Below are positions 10,038 to 20,376 of a stretch of 64,000 nucleotides of DNA, piece after piece (position 1 is the stretch's first letter; the number at the start of each line of letters is the position of its first letter). The notes under the pieces were generated by a model. The model made no database searches, was not told where the DNA came from, and saw nothing but the letters and a program-made list of their open reading frames with translations. The DNA is from Peptoniphilus_A olsenii (GTDB taxonomy: Bacteria; Bacillota; Clostridia; Tissierellales; Peptoniphilaceae), in assembly GCF_040545475.1 (NCBI RefSeq), contig NZ_JBEPMA010000002.1, forward strand, positions 186,001 to 250,000, written 5' to 3'. The translations under genes and the position numbers were made by a program.

Positions 10038-11495
10038 TCAAAAATTAGAGCATATTTCATTTGAAACATCAATATACTTACCTATCATCCAAATAATATC
10101 CTCTTCATATAATAATTCATCTATATAATCAAAAGTAATCACAATACTATCATCAATCATTCTTATATGATGATCTAGATAAACTTGAGGTGTTTGACTT
10201 AATGAACATATTTCATGGAATCCATTTTTGCAATTGTTATAACTCTCTCCAATCATACAGGTAACTACTATTGGAAACAATTTATTTATTCCATTCTCTT
10301 GCCTAGCTTTATTTATAACATTAATCCCATCAAAACATCTATATTCTAATAACTTAAATATTTGTTTTTGGGTTTTTTTGATGGACTCTAATATAGATTT
10401 ATATTCATCTTTATAGCTAATTAATCCTATATTTGTAAATTCTCCCAACAATTCATCTGCATTTTTAACTACTGGTAATTTCCCAAATAATGTTGTTGTT
10501 ATTGTTAATTCGTCAGTCTCAATTAAGTCAGACAATACTTTCATATAAATAGTGATTAATATAGCAGACAACGTTACACCTCTTAGTTTTGAATAATGTA
10601 TTAAATTGTCAGTTTGTTCTTTACTAAAACGATATTCTTTTCTTTTAAAATTGTATTCTTCTAAGTCATTAATCGGCATTTTTGTTCTTAAATTCGGTGC
10701 TTTTGGTAGTGTTTTTATCATTTTATTCCAATATTTTTCAGCCTCATCTAAAAGTCTCTTATTAAACGCAAGTTCCTTATATATTCTTAAATTCATTACA
10801 TAATCTTTATAAGATACATCGGAAAAACTTATTTTTTCTCCTTCGTATAACGCAAAAAGCTTATATATCATATTACCTGCACTCCACGCATCTAATATAG
10901 AACAATCAAAACTTATGTGGAGTACATCATTTTTATTCCCGCCATTAATTTTCTTTCCAACTACGAATTTAAACATAGGCCATGTTTCGATATTATACTT
11001 CATATGCGATAAAATCTTTCGCATTTTATACCTATCCTCTTTAGAATTATATTGATATTTAAAAACTTTATATTCAGGAACTTTTTCCAGTATAATCCCT
11101 CTACCATCCGATAATAAAATCAATCTTAAAATATCATTTTTTCTAATCATCAAATTAATGTTTTTTTCAAGATTAGCAATATTTAAATTTTGCTTTTCAA
11201 ATTCAATATAATAATGAGCATTAACTTTATTTAAAAATTCCCCATCTACTTGTCCAGCCATATATGCCAACTGAAGTGAACTCAATTCCAAAGTGTTTTC
11301 TTGTGCTTTTGATAAATATCTGAGTAAATCCTCTTTGTTAACTTTAATTTCGTTGATTACCTCTTCATTGTATAATTCTTTTTTGATTCTATATTTTAAT
11401 TTTTTATCTTCCACAAACAAAAACATTCCCTGTTTTCTCAGCTCATTTACATAATCAAATAATTCTAAGTCTGTACTATCATTTTTTAGTTTCAT
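10038..11495 (-). CDS. Free-standing NRPS cyclization (Cy) domain with docking segment
   Basis: 485 residues making one Cy domain. The N-terminal 55 residues look like a TubC-type docking domain, as in the 1790-residue NRPS. The body carries the Cy signature DxxxxD as DCSILD (about 197-202), followed by WSAG, plus the C-terminal LSQTPQVYLDH segment shared by every Cy domain in this window. Cy domains join a cysteine to the upstream acyl chain and cyclize it to a thiazoline. The gene starts 4 bp inside the end of the reductase gene (ATGA overlap) and is followed by the MT*-PCP gene. It should therefore act between PCP2 of the HMWP2-like protein and the free PCP. A separately encoded Cy protein is unusual; in yersiniabactin this domain is fused in HMWP1. 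Confidence 0.87.
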   Translation of the reverse strand: MKLKNDSTDLELFDYVNELRKQGMFLFVEDKKLKYRIKKELYNEEVINEIKVNKEDLLRYLSKAQENTLELSSLQLAYMAGQVDGEFLNKVNAHYYIEFEKQNLNIANLEKNINLMIRKNDILRLILLSDGRGIILEKVPEYKVFKYQYNSKEDRYKMRKILSHMKYNIETWPMFKFVVGKKINGGNKNDVLHISFDCSILDAWSAGNMIYKLFALYEGEKISFSDVSYKDYVMNLRIYKELAFNKRLLDEAEKYWNKMIKTLPKAPNLRTKMPINDLEEYNFKRKEYRFSKEQTDNLIHYSKLRGVTLSAILITIYMKVLSDLIETDELTITTTLFGKLPVVKNADELLGEFTNIGLISYKDEYKSILESIKKTQKQIFKLLEYRCFDGINVINKARQENGINKLFPIVVTCMIGESYNNCKNGFHEICSLSQTPQVYLDHHIRMIDDSIVITFDYIDELLYEEDIIWMIGKYIDVSNEICSNF

Positions 11496-12556
11496 TTTTT
11501 CATCCCTAAATTTTTTAAAGCTTGTAAATGGTTAAGATGTTCTTCACCAAATTTAACATTTTTAGGAAACCCTATTTCTTTCATTATTTCTCCCCATTTT
11601 TTCGAAACTATTATTTCCTTTTGCGTTCTTGTAATATTATTTTTTCTTTGTTTAACATTTTCAATAAATTTTTCAATTTCTTTCCTTATGGCATTCGGAA
11701 AAACATCATAAAGTATAGTTTCATATGTCAAGTTACTGTAATTTGCCAAGCTAAATTTTATTGGCTTATTTAAATAATTAACATCAATTTGTTTTGAATC
11801 TAACACAATATTATCAGATATATTCATTCTATCCCTCCATATTACAGATCCAAAGGTATCTTCAAGATCTAATCTTCCACTTTTATAAAAAAAAGTAATT
11901 TTATGAAGAAGATGCATATGGTTATTCCCATCCACATCAGAAACCTCATTATGAATTTGTAAGTTTACATCCAATTGCCCATTTGACAAAACAACACGAT
12001 TAAAAGGGTATCTTTTCTCTGTTAACGTTGGAATTATATTAAAACTTCTAAGAAGAGGTAATGCTTCGTTCAGAATACCTATCAAAGAATAAAGAAGTTG
12101 CGAAGATGTCATGATATCTACATGTTCAAGAACATCTTTTTTATTTAAATATTTTGCAGCTTCAATAAATTTTTCAATAGTTTCCAATGAATTATATAAA
12201 TTCCCTACTATATAATATGAGTTGAATTCATGAGCCAACTTTAAGCAGTTCTCTATCTCTCTATAATGAATTGGATGTTCCTGTATCACATGAATTCCTT
12301 TTTTTAAGAGACTCTCTGACAATTCAGTTCCCTTACCTCCCAATACAGAAGATTTAATTATAACAAATGCAATATCTATATTTCCTGGAATAGAATCTAC
12401 ATCAACATATAGTGGAACATTATGTTCTTCTGCACACCTCTTAGAACGACTACTTCCAAAAGCTAATATACCTACCAATTCAATATTATTTATTTTTTTT
12501 ATCGCATTTATATAGGATTGACCAAAAGTTGTTCCACAAACTATCGCTTTCATCAT
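11492..12556 (-). CDS. Thiazolinyl-imine reductase (Irp3/YbtU/PchG-like), the most canonical copy
   Basis: 354 residues, normal length for the family. It has an N-terminal Rossmann motif (KAIVCGTTFGQSY), then GIHVIQEHPIH at about 86-96 and GNLYNSL at about 115-121. These contain the His and Tyr that I recall as candidate catalytic residues of Irp3. The enzyme should reduce one thiazoline of the carrier-bound intermediate to a thiazolidine using NADPH, as in yersiniabactin and pyochelin. It sits directly behind the HMWP2-like NRPS (22-bp gap) and overlaps the Cy gene by 4 bp. Of the three paralogues in this cluster it is the one that keeps QEHP. Confidence 0.88.
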   Translation of the reverse strand: MMKAIVCGTTFGQSYINAIKKINNIELVGILAFGSSRSKRCAEEHNVPLYVDVDSIPGNIDIAFVIIKSSVLGGKGTELSESLLKKGIHVIQEHPIHYREIENCLKLAHEFNSYYIVGNLYNSLETIEKFIEAAKYLNKKDVLEHVDIMTSSQLLYSLIGILNEALPLLRSFNIIPTLTEKRYPFNRVVLSNGQLDVNLQIHNEVSDVDGNNHMHLLHKITFFYKSGRLDLEDTFGSVIWRDRMNISDNIVLDSKQIDVNYLNKPIKFSLANYSNLTYETILYDVFPNAIRKEIEKFIENVKQRKNNITRTQKEIIVSKKWGEIMKEIGFPKNVKFGEEHLNHLQALKNLGMKK

Positions 12557-12578
12557 AATGTTCCTCTCTCCAAATACA

Positions 12579-15500
12579 TCATTTCAAAAAATCCATCAAC
12601 TTTATTACCAAATTTTCAATATATGGAGTTTCCATAAATTCTCCTAATTCTAAATGAAAGCCATATCGTTCCATTAATGTATTAGATAGTTGTATCATAT
12701 TTAAAGAATTCCCTCCTAGTTTAAAGAAGTTATCTTCTTTTTTTATTTCTTCAATTTTTAAAATTTCTTTCCAAATTTCTGATATAGAATAAAGTAACTC
12801 AGTGTTCAGTTTATCTTCTGTTTTCTTGTTTGATTTATGAATATCTTCATCAGGTTCATTATTTTGATAAACTGATAAGTCTTCTCTAATACATACATTA
12901 TTTTCAGTATCTTTATTTTCCTTATAATTAATTTTAGTGGAAAACGTATTGGTATTATTTATTATAGTATCCAATAAGTTTCCATAAGACTCAAACATCC
13001 TATCTAGCAACTGTGCCGTAAATATTTCATCAATGGAATCCCAAATTATTTTTAATTTGCCGTCCATTTCCATAACTTGATGATCAAGCCAAACTTGTGG
13101 TGTTTGAGAAATATTATATACAAGTTCTCCTAGCCAAGTATCTTTCCTGCCTTCAGACAAACCTAATCCACTTGTAAATACTATAGGCATTAAAGAATAT
13201 CTATTGTTAGAGTATTTATTCCTTAATTCTCTTCCAAATTCTACAGCACTATATGAATTGTGTTTTGTATCTTCTAATAATTGTTTTTGCAACATTTTGG
13301 ATTTTTCTAGCAATGAATCGCTAGTACAATTTTTTACTTCAAGAAATGTTAGGTTAGTAAAATCTCCTATGATTTTATTTATATCCGGATGAATTTGTTC
13401 CTTGTTAAACTGTGTAATATTTAATACAAATTCATCATTTAATGAATATTTCCTAATTATTTCAGAAAATAATGTTATTAATAAAATTGTCAATGTTATG
13501 TTATTTTCTCTTGCGATTCCTTTTAATTTATTCAATCCATAAGAATCAATGATTTTTTCTCTTCTATTAAAAGTTTGTTCTTCTATATCACTTTCTAACT
13601 TTGCTATTTCAAATTTAGGGGCTTCCAAAAATCCATTCAATCTATTCAGCCAATATTTTTTATCAACCTGATATTTAGATGTGTTTTTTACTTTTCTAAT
13701 TTCTAAAACATAATCTCTAAATGAAACATCTGGTAATTCCTTATAAAAATTTTCATCATTATATCTTAATTTCAATTCATCTAGAATATAGAACATACTC
13801 CAACCGTCTAAAATAATATTATCTAAACTAATGTGGAGTCTGGATTTAATTTCATCTAAAATGCTAAGTTTGAAATTAAATATAGGCCATTTATCTATCT
13901 TTAATATTTCGTGAGACATAATATCTCTAGTCAATTTTAAAGCTTCCTCTTGTTCAACCTTATTAAGACATGATAAGTTATTAATATCTAACATAAATGG
14001 TGGAACTTTTTCCAATATCTGTTGTGTTCCATTGTTTAAAATTATCGCCCTTAACATAGAATGATACTTAATCATATCATTTATTATCTTTTGAAGTTTA
14101 TTAGGCTCAATATTCAAACAATCTAATTCGAAGTAACAATGTGTTGCTACTGAACCTAAAGAATACATTTTGTTTCTTCCTATCCAATATGCAAATTGCA
14201 CATCCGTTAATGGAAATGGCTCATTTATATTTTCAACATCAGGTATAATTTTTTGAAATGATAAATTTCTCTTTTTGTCAATTTTTTTAATATACTCTGA
14301 AAGTTCTCTCAAAACAGGATATTTGAAGATGTCTCCAATTGATATTTGTACACACAATTCTTTCTGTACTTCGGAAACAATTTTCGTCGCTGTAAGAGAA
14401 TCTCCTCCTAATTGAAAATAATTAGAAGTCGATAATACATTCATATCATTTAAAATTTCTTTATAAATATTGACTAATTTCCTTGTAATTTCATCATACT
14501 TTTCTGTTTCATTTTTACCTTCAATACTTTTGCTATCATAACCAGAATCTTGATTATCATGTCCTTCTATCAATTTCCTTAATTCTTTTCTATCAATTTT
14601 ACCATTTTTATTTAAAGGCATTTCTCCTACTATTACAAATTCAAATGGAATCATGTATTCAGGAAGCTTGTTCTTTAAAAATTTAATTAATTCATCTTGT
14701 TCAACATCTATTTTGTTATTTTTAAGAACATATATCATACTTCCCATTTTGTTAATTTCAGTCTCATTAGATAAATACTCAATTTTATATTTACAATTTT
14801 CACTTGCATTTTTAATGTTTTTAATATTTGGAATAATTTTTCCATTACGCTCTAACAAATCAAAATCAATAAAACCACGTTCTAATACAGATGCACTAAT
14901 TTCTGGTAATAATAATTCATCATTTATTTCAGTTCCAATCACAACGCCCATAGGAGATAATATGGTTTTTATATTACGCAACATATCTGAAATATTATGA
15001 GAACGATGTAGTGAATTATATAATATGACAATATCAAAATTTTCCGTTTTAAAATTTTCCAAATACTTACTTGAAGAATTTATTTTTATAAACTCGAAAC
15101 AAGTATATTTATTTTTTATGTCTTCAAACTCATTTGCAAAATATAGTGAATTGTCCGTATAAACATATTTTTCGATTTTATCTTCAAAGTTTGTAATTAC
15201 CTCTTCTGTTAATTCGCTATTTCTTCCACCTATTTCTAAAATCTTAAGCTTTTTATTTTTGCCATCAAATACCATCTTTATAGTTTCAATAAGTTCATTT
15301 ATATTTTCTCTATAATTTTTCAGTTTTCTCAAAAGTCTGGAAGGACTAAGTTTAGATTCAGAAGCATAAAACACATCAATAGCTTGTTTCTTACCCTGTA
15401 TAATATCTACCACATTATTTTTGAAATTATCTAGGTTGACTGTTGTGTCTAATGCTATATCTATTTTTTTAAATAAGTAAATACCGTCTTCTAAACTTAT

Positions 15501-18500
15501 CATACTATGCTCTTGCAATAATAATAGCCATCTTTTTACGAGCAATTCGTATCCTATATCTATTTCTCCAAATTTCATTATTTCATCAAAAGAATACCTT
15601 TTTCCTTGACTAATACCCAAATCCATGAAAATAGAAAATATCAAACCTAAAACCATATTATTTTCACTATTTAGATACTCATCATAATCAATGTATTCAG
15701 ATTTCAGTTTATTTATTTTTTCATTACTACTTAATCTAGTTAATGTATGATCCTTACTCTCATTACTTTCAATAAATGCGACCAATTGATTATTAGTGCC
15801 TATCTTAATAACATCAACAACAGCTTTATTAATTTTAGGATTTCCAATTAAAGCATCTTCAATTTCTCCAAGTTCTATTCGATGCCCTTTAACTTTTACC
15901 TGATTATCAAGCCTTCCTAAAAATTCAATAGTTCCATCATTCCATGTTCTTCCAGCATCTCCAGTTCTATACCATTTAACTCCATCCGATTCTACAAATT
16001 TCTTTTCTGTTAATTCCTTATCTCCCCTATATCCCTTTGCAACACCAACCCCACCAATTAACAATTCTCCTTTAACATAGTTAGGACATATTCTTCCTAA
16101 ACCATCAACTACTCTATAGACTTGGTTCTTTAACGCTTTTCCATATGGAATAGAAATCCAATTTTTAGGTATTTCCTTTGGAATATTGATATAATTTGAC
16201 CAAATGGAAGCCTCTGTTCCTCCTCCCATTCCAACTACAAGAGAATTTTTGCTTCTGTTATAAAATCTTTTAGGTAATGTTGTTGCAATCCAGTCTCCAG
16301 AAAGAAAAACTAATCTCAATGGAATAGAAACATCTTTACCCTCTGCCATAGTTACTAGCATATCAAAAAGAATTGGCACCGAATCCCACATTGTTACTTC
16401 ATATTTTTCAATAAGTTTTAACCAAAGTTCCGGATCTTTGAAATTATTATCATCTAAAGTAATGATGGTTCCTCCAGCCGATAATATTCCAAAAATATCA
16501 TAAACTGATAAATCAAAATCAATTGCTGATACCATTATTACGCTATCATTGGCATTTACTTCATATCTTTCATTTAAGTCATTGATTGTATTAACAGCAC
16601 TATTGTGTGCAATTTCCACACCTTTAGGAATTCCCGTCGTTCCTGATGTCATAATTACATAGGCTGTATCAAACGGACTAATATTGACAGGTTTTTCAAT
16701 TATACTTTGAATAGTTGATTGATCCATATCAACAAATGTGATATCTGTATCATCTAAATTAAAATCCCTTATTGTATTTTTATTGGATAAGACATGTTTT
16801 ATTCCTATCTGTTCATATATTTTTCTTCTTCTTTCGTTGGGTTGATTAATACCGATAGGAACATATGCTGCGCCAGCAAATAAAATTCCTAAAATACCAA
16901 CTATTTGACTATATCCCCTTGGCAATGTTATTCCCACGTAGTCATTCTTTTTTACTCCAAAAGAAATTAAATTTGTTGCAATAATTAACGCCTTTTTGTA
17001 TAAATCTCCATAAGTTAATTCAATACCGGATTGTGCATCCACGATAGCAACTTTTTCCGGGTTTACTTTAATCCTATCAAGAAATTCTGTATAGAGAGTT
17101 TGTTTAGGGTAACTCAAAGGCAAAATATTATTTAATTCTTTTTCTCTATCTTCAATCTGATTCAACGGAAGAATTTCAGGCAATCTATACCAATTTTCAT
17201 TATCACTTAATGATTGTAATAAAGTGTATAAAGAGTCGAACATATCATCAATCATTCCATCTGGATATAATTCATCAACCACATCCCAGCATAATACAAT
17301 CTCATCATCTACTAAATAAGTTTGAAAATCGAGCCAAACTTGTGGAGTTTGTGATACCATATAGTTTATTTTCCCGAATATTTTTCTTGTTTCCTGAGTC
17401 TCTAAAGGATAATCTATATTACAAGCAAACACCACAGGTGCAATATTGATAGTTTTTCCAACTTCTTTATAAACATCTCTTAGTACCTGCACTCCAGAGT
17501 ATGAGCTGTGAGAGGCATTTTCTAAAAATGTGCCAGATATAGTTTTCACTCTATCTAAAAATTTTTCATTCTTTCTTTCACACTCAACTAATAGAAGATT
17601 AGTAAAATCTGCAACCATTCTTTTAACACTATTATCATTTACATCTCTATTGAATAATGGCACATTGATCACAAATTTTTCTTGATTTGTCCATCTTTCA
17701 ATAATCATTGAATATGCTGATAACAGAACCATTGATGGGGTAACTTTATTTTTATATGCATTTTCTTTAATCTTAATCCAGTTTTCTTTGCTAATAATTT
17801 TCTTTCTTCTTGAAAAAACCACTTTTTCAATCATTTCTGGTTTTTTGTTAATGGGTAAGTTAGATGCCTCTAAAGGAAAACTGGATTCAATTTTTTTCTT
17901 CCAGAATTCCTTATCTTTTTTGTATATTTCGTCATCTATTTTTCGTTCCTCCAGATAATTTTTAAAAGTATAATTGCTATCTATTGAAACTTTATCTTCT
18001 CCGCAGTACAGCTCTACAAGTCTACTCATTATAATGCCTATGCTCATTATATCTGCAACTAGAATATCAATATCTAAAAATATTCTATGTTTTTTATCCT
18101 TTAGTAACGCAATGCTAAGGCTAGCTACTTCTCCAACTTCTATATCAAATTTTCTATGAGACATTTCTTTTCTCATTTCCAATAGTTTTATGTCTGCATC
18201 TTCTTCAGATAGTGAAGTATAATTAAAAATTTTAACTTCTTTTGAGTATGGTTCTTCCATAATTTGCTGAGTACCATTACGGTTAAATTTTGCTCTAAGC
18301 ATTGGATTTTCCATTTGTAAACAGTTCCAAGCAGCAGTTAATTTATCTGTTACAATCTCTTGTCCATCAATTTCTAAGTATGCGTGACACCCAACACCAC
18401 CTAGAACCTGATCTTCTTCTCTCCCTACAAAATAAGCATACTGTACATCCGTTAAAGGGAACTCTTCCGAAATATTCTTTTCTCTTGATTCAGTCTTTTT

Positions 18501-18752
18501 ATCAATATTTTTAATATTTGCTTTTTCAATAAGTCTAATCCAATCTTCAAGTGTAGGATTTTCCATTAGTTTTGCAAACGATAATTTTAACCCTAATTTT
18601 TTAAGCTCTGAAACTATTTGCATGATTTGGATAGAGCCTAAACCCTTTTCAATCAAATTGTCTTTTCCTGAAGGTTTAAATCCATCTAAGTTTGCTTGTA
18701 ACACTTCATCAAGAAGTCGTACTGCCTGTTGTCTAGTTTGATATGTTTCCAT
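12579..18752 (-). CDS. HMWP2-like NRPS: ArCP-Cy1-A(Cys)-MT*-PCP1-Cy2-PCP2
   Basis: 2057 residues, matching HMWP2/Irp2 in length and order. An N-terminal aryl carrier domain has its Ser in GLGSIQ (about 40). Cy1 has DILVAD (about 227). The A domain has intact TSGTTGIPKG (about 702) and NGKIDRKEL, and the pocket reading D-L-Y fits cysteine. The embedded methyltransferase-like domain has degenerate glycines (LEIGGRNSEL, about 1169), as in the epimerase-type domain of PchE/HMWP2. PCP1 has GGDSL (about 1449), Cy2 has DNIILD (about 1641) and PCP2 has GGNSL (about 2012). It takes the aryl starter from the ligase encoded upstream and adds and cyclizes two cysteines. AGGAGG precedes ATG 18752. This carries the only A domain in the window that looks competent. 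By position and content it corresponds to the large NRPS of the equibactin locus (eqbE, from memory). Confidence 0.95.
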   Translation of the reverse strand: METYQTRQQAVRLLDEVLQANLDGFKPSGKDNLIEKGLGSIQIMQIVSELKKLGLKLSFAKLMENPTLEDWIRLIEKANIKNIDKKTESREKNISEEFPLTDVQYAYFVGREEDQVLGGVGCHAYLEIDGQEIVTDKLTAAWNCLQMENPMLRAKFNRNGTQQIMEEPYSKEVKIFNYTSLSEEDADIKLLEMRKEMSHRKFDIEVGEVASLSIALLKDKKHRIFLDIDILVADIMSIGIIMSRLVELYCGEDKVSIDSNYTFKNYLEERKIDDEIYKKDKEFWKKKIESSFPLEASNLPINKKPEMIEKVVFSRRKKIISKENWIKIKENAYKNKVTPSMVLLSAYSMIIERWTNQEKFVINVPLFNRDVNDNSVKRMVADFTNLLLVECERKNEKFLDRVKTISGTFLENASHSSYSGVQVLRDVYKEVGKTINIAPVVFACNIDYPLETQETRKIFGKINYMVSQTPQVWLDFQTYLVDDEIVLCWDVVDELYPDGMIDDMFDSLYTLLQSLSDNENWYRLPEILPLNQIEDREKELNNILPLSYPKQTLYTEFLDRIKVNPEKVAIVDAQSGIELTYGDLYKKALIIATNLISFGVKKNDYVGITLPRGYSQIVGILGILFAGAAYVPIGINQPNERRRKIYEQIGIKHVLSNKNTIRDFNLDDTDITFVDMDQSTIQSIIEKPVNISPFDTAYVIMTSGTTGIPKGVEIAHNSAVNTINDLNERYEVNANDSVIMVSAIDFDLSVYDIFGILSAGGTIITLDDNNFKDPELWLKLIEKYEVTMWDSVPILFDMLVTMAEGKDVSIPLRLVFLSGDWIATTLPKRFYNRSKNSLVVGMGGGTEASIWSNYINIPKEIPKNWISIPYGKALKNQVYRVVDGLGRICPNYVKGELLIGGVGVAKGYRGDKELTEKKFVESDGVKWYRTGDAGRTWNDGTIEFLGRLDNQVKVKGHRIELGEIEDALIGNPKINKAVVDVIKIGTNNQLVAFIESNESKDHTLTRLSSNEKINKLKSEYIDYDEYLNSENNMVLGLIFSIFMDLGISQGKRYSFDEIMKFGEIDIGYELLVKRWLLLLQEHSMISLEDGIYLFKKIDIALDTTVNLDNFKNNVVDIIQGKKQAIDVFYASESKLSPSRLLRKLKNYRENINELIETIKMVFDGKNKKLKILEIGGRNSELTEEVITNFEDKIEKYVYTDNSLYFANEFEDIKNKYTCFEFIKINSSSKYLENFKTENFDIVILYNSLHRSHNISDMLRNIKTILSPMGVVIGTEINDELLLPEISASVLERGFIDFDLLERNGKIIPNIKNIKNASENCKYKIEYLSNETEINKMGSMIYVLKNNKIDVEQDELIKFLKNKLPEYMIPFEFVIVGEMPLNKNGKIDRKELRKLIEGHDNQDSGYDSKSIEGKNETEKYDEITRKLVNIYKEILNDMNVLSTSNYFQLGGDSLTATKIVSEVQKELCVQISIGDIFKYPVLRELSEYIKKIDKKRNLSFQKIIPDVENINEPFPLTDVQFAYWIGRNKMYSLGSVATHCYFELDCLNIEPNKLQKIINDMIKYHSMLRAIILNNGTQQILEKVPPFMLDINNLSCLNKVEQEEALKLTRDIMSHEILKIDKWPIFNFKLSILDEIKSRLHISLDNIILDGWSMFYILDELKLRYNDENFYKELPDVSFRDYVLEIRKVKNTSKYQVDKKYWLNRLNGFLEAPKFEIAKLESDIEEQTFNRREKIIDSYGLNKLKGIARENNITLTILLITLFSEIIRKYSLNDEFVLNITQFNKEQIHPDINKIIGDFTNLTFLEVKNCTSDSLLEKSKMLQKQLLEDTKHNSYSAVEFGRELRNKYSNNRYSLMPIVFTSGLGLSEGRKDTWLGELVYNISQTPQVWLDHQVMEMDGKLKIIWDSIDEIFTAQLLDRMFESYGNLLDTIINNTNTFSTKINYKENKDTENNVCIREDLSVYQNNEPDEDIHKSNKKTEDKLNTELLYSISEIWKEILKIEEIKKEDNFFKLGGNSLNMIQLSNTLMERYGFHLELGEFMETPYIENLVIKLMDFLK

Positions 18753-18768
18753 ATTGTAGCCTCCTTAT

Positions 18769-20358
18769 CTATTTAATCATTTGTTGTTTTAATTTACTTT
18801 TATCTACCTTTCCAACGCTTGTTAATGGCCATTGATCAACATACTGTACTTCATCCGGTAACTTAAAAGAAGCAAGTCCTCTTTCTACCAAATAATTCCT
18901 TATATCTCTAAGTGTAAGAACGGTACTCCCCTTCAAAATAAATACACCTATTTTTTCTCCGAGAGTCTCATCGGGTATGCCAACAATTTGCACTTCTCTA
19001 ATATTCTTATTTGTAAGCAAAATATTTTCCAACTCAGAAGGAACTATTTTTTCTCCAGCACGATTTATAATCTCCAACACACGACCAACAATTTTATAAT
19101 TGTCTCCATATAACTTAGCGGCTCTATCTCCTGTTCTTAAAAAACATTCTTCTGTAAACTGAGTATCATTTAGTTTTGATGAATCATAATATTCCAAAAT
19201 AGTATATGGTCCCCTAACTATTAGCTCTCCAAAATCTCCATCAGGAACCTCTTTCCCGTTTTCATCAACAATACGAGCTTCGTCAAACTCACTTAACTTC
19301 TTCCCTTGAGTATGTAATCTGTCATAATCATCGTCCAAAACCCTAGAGCAAGTAATCAACGACTCACTCATGCCATACAATTGCAATAATTTACAATTAA
19401 ATTCTTCCTGAATCTTTTTTGCTAAGTTAGAATCAAGAACAGATCCACCTATCTGTATATACTTCAAACTGCTGATATCAGCATCATCATTTTTAAGATA
19501 TTCTATACACATATTAGCTAAAGTAGGTACCAATGCCATAATGCTAACTTCCTGTTCCTCAATCAAAGGTATTATTTCATCAGGACTGGATACTCTACAA
19601 GTAACCACCTTACCACCTTTTGACAATGTCCCAATCATTCCCGGACAACAAAGTGCAAATTTATGGCTCATAGGTAAAGCTGCCAAATACACTGTATCTT
19701 CATTCATATCTGTTGCATTTGCCAGTTCTTTTGCTAAATATATAAATTCACAATGCCTATTAGGTATTAGTTTCGGAAATCCGGTTGTACCTCCTGACAA
19801 TAAAAATATAGCCGTTTCCTTATACTCTAATTCTTCAACAAATTTATTTTTTCTATTTTGTCTTAAGGTACATAACTTCTCATATTTCTCTGTTTCGCCA
19901 ATCAAATAAACTTGTAAATCTTCTTTCGTATCTTCTATAATATTAGACACCATATCTTCATATGAAAATCCTAAGTACCTGTTAATTCCAATATATGCTT
20001 TTGCATTTGTTTTATTTAAAATTCCCTTAACTTCTGAATATCTATGACCCATCAAGATAATTACAGGAATCACTCCTATACTCATCATTGCAAATAAAAT
20101 TATAATGAATTCTTTGCTATTAGGAAGTTGAAATAATACTTTATCTCCCTTACAGAAGCCTTGATTTAAAAGTCCATTAGCATAACAATCCACTTCATCT
20201 TTAAGTTGTCTATATGTCAATTCTTCATTTTCATCTACAACTGCTACTCTATCGGCGTATGTATTTGACCACATTTTCAAATGTTCGCCAACAGTTAGAT
20301 GCTCCCAAACATCTTTATCATAAAAGTTGATTAATTGTCTCTTAATCTCTAAATTCAT
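18769..20358 (-). CDS. Aryl-acid AMP ligase (YbtE/DhbE-like) loading the ArCP
   Basis: 529 residues, the usual length of stand-alone aryl adenylation enzymes. The ATP loop reads LSGGTTGFPKLIPN (about 186-199), closely matching the LSGGTTGLPKLIPR type of YbtE/DhbE. The C-terminus has INRAGEK and the catalytic Lys in TSVGKVDKSKL. It should activate an aromatic acid and transfer it to the N-terminal ArCP encoded by the next gene (16-bp gap). The pocket is atypical: salicylate and 2,3-DHB enzymes have Asn at both ends of the code, but here SHKFALCCPG (about 230-239) puts Lys at the first position and ESLITC puts Thr at the last. Phe and Cys at other positions resemble the salicylate type. No salicylate or DHB synthase gene is in the window. 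The starter is uncertain. Confidence 0.9.
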   Translation of the reverse strand: MNLEIKRQLINFYDKDVWEHLTVGEHLKMWSNTYADRVAVVDENEELTYRQLKDEVDCYANGLLNQGFCKGDKVLFQLPNSKEFIIILFAMMSIGVIPVIILMGHRYSEVKGILNKTNAKAYIGINRYLGFSYEDMVSNIIEDTKEDLQVYLIGETEKYEKLCTLRQNRKNKFVEELEYKETAIFLLSGGTTGFPKLIPNRHCEFIYLAKELANATDMNEDTVYLAALPMSHKFALCCPGMIGTLSKGGKVVTCRVSSPDEIIPLIEEQEVSIMALVPTLANMCIEYLKNDDADISSLKYIQIGGSVLDSNLAKKIQEEFNCKLLQLYGMSESLITCSRVLDDDYDRLHTQGKKLSEFDEARIVDENGKEVPDGDFGELIVRGPYTILEYYDSSKLNDTQFTEECFLRTGDRAAKLYGDNYKIVGRVLEIINRAGEKIVPSELENILLTNKNIREVQIVGIPDETLGEKIGVFILKGSTVLTLRDIRNYLVERGLASFKLPDEVQYVDQWPLTSVGKVDKSKLKQQMIK

Positions 20359-20376
20359 AATATTTGCCCTACCTTT

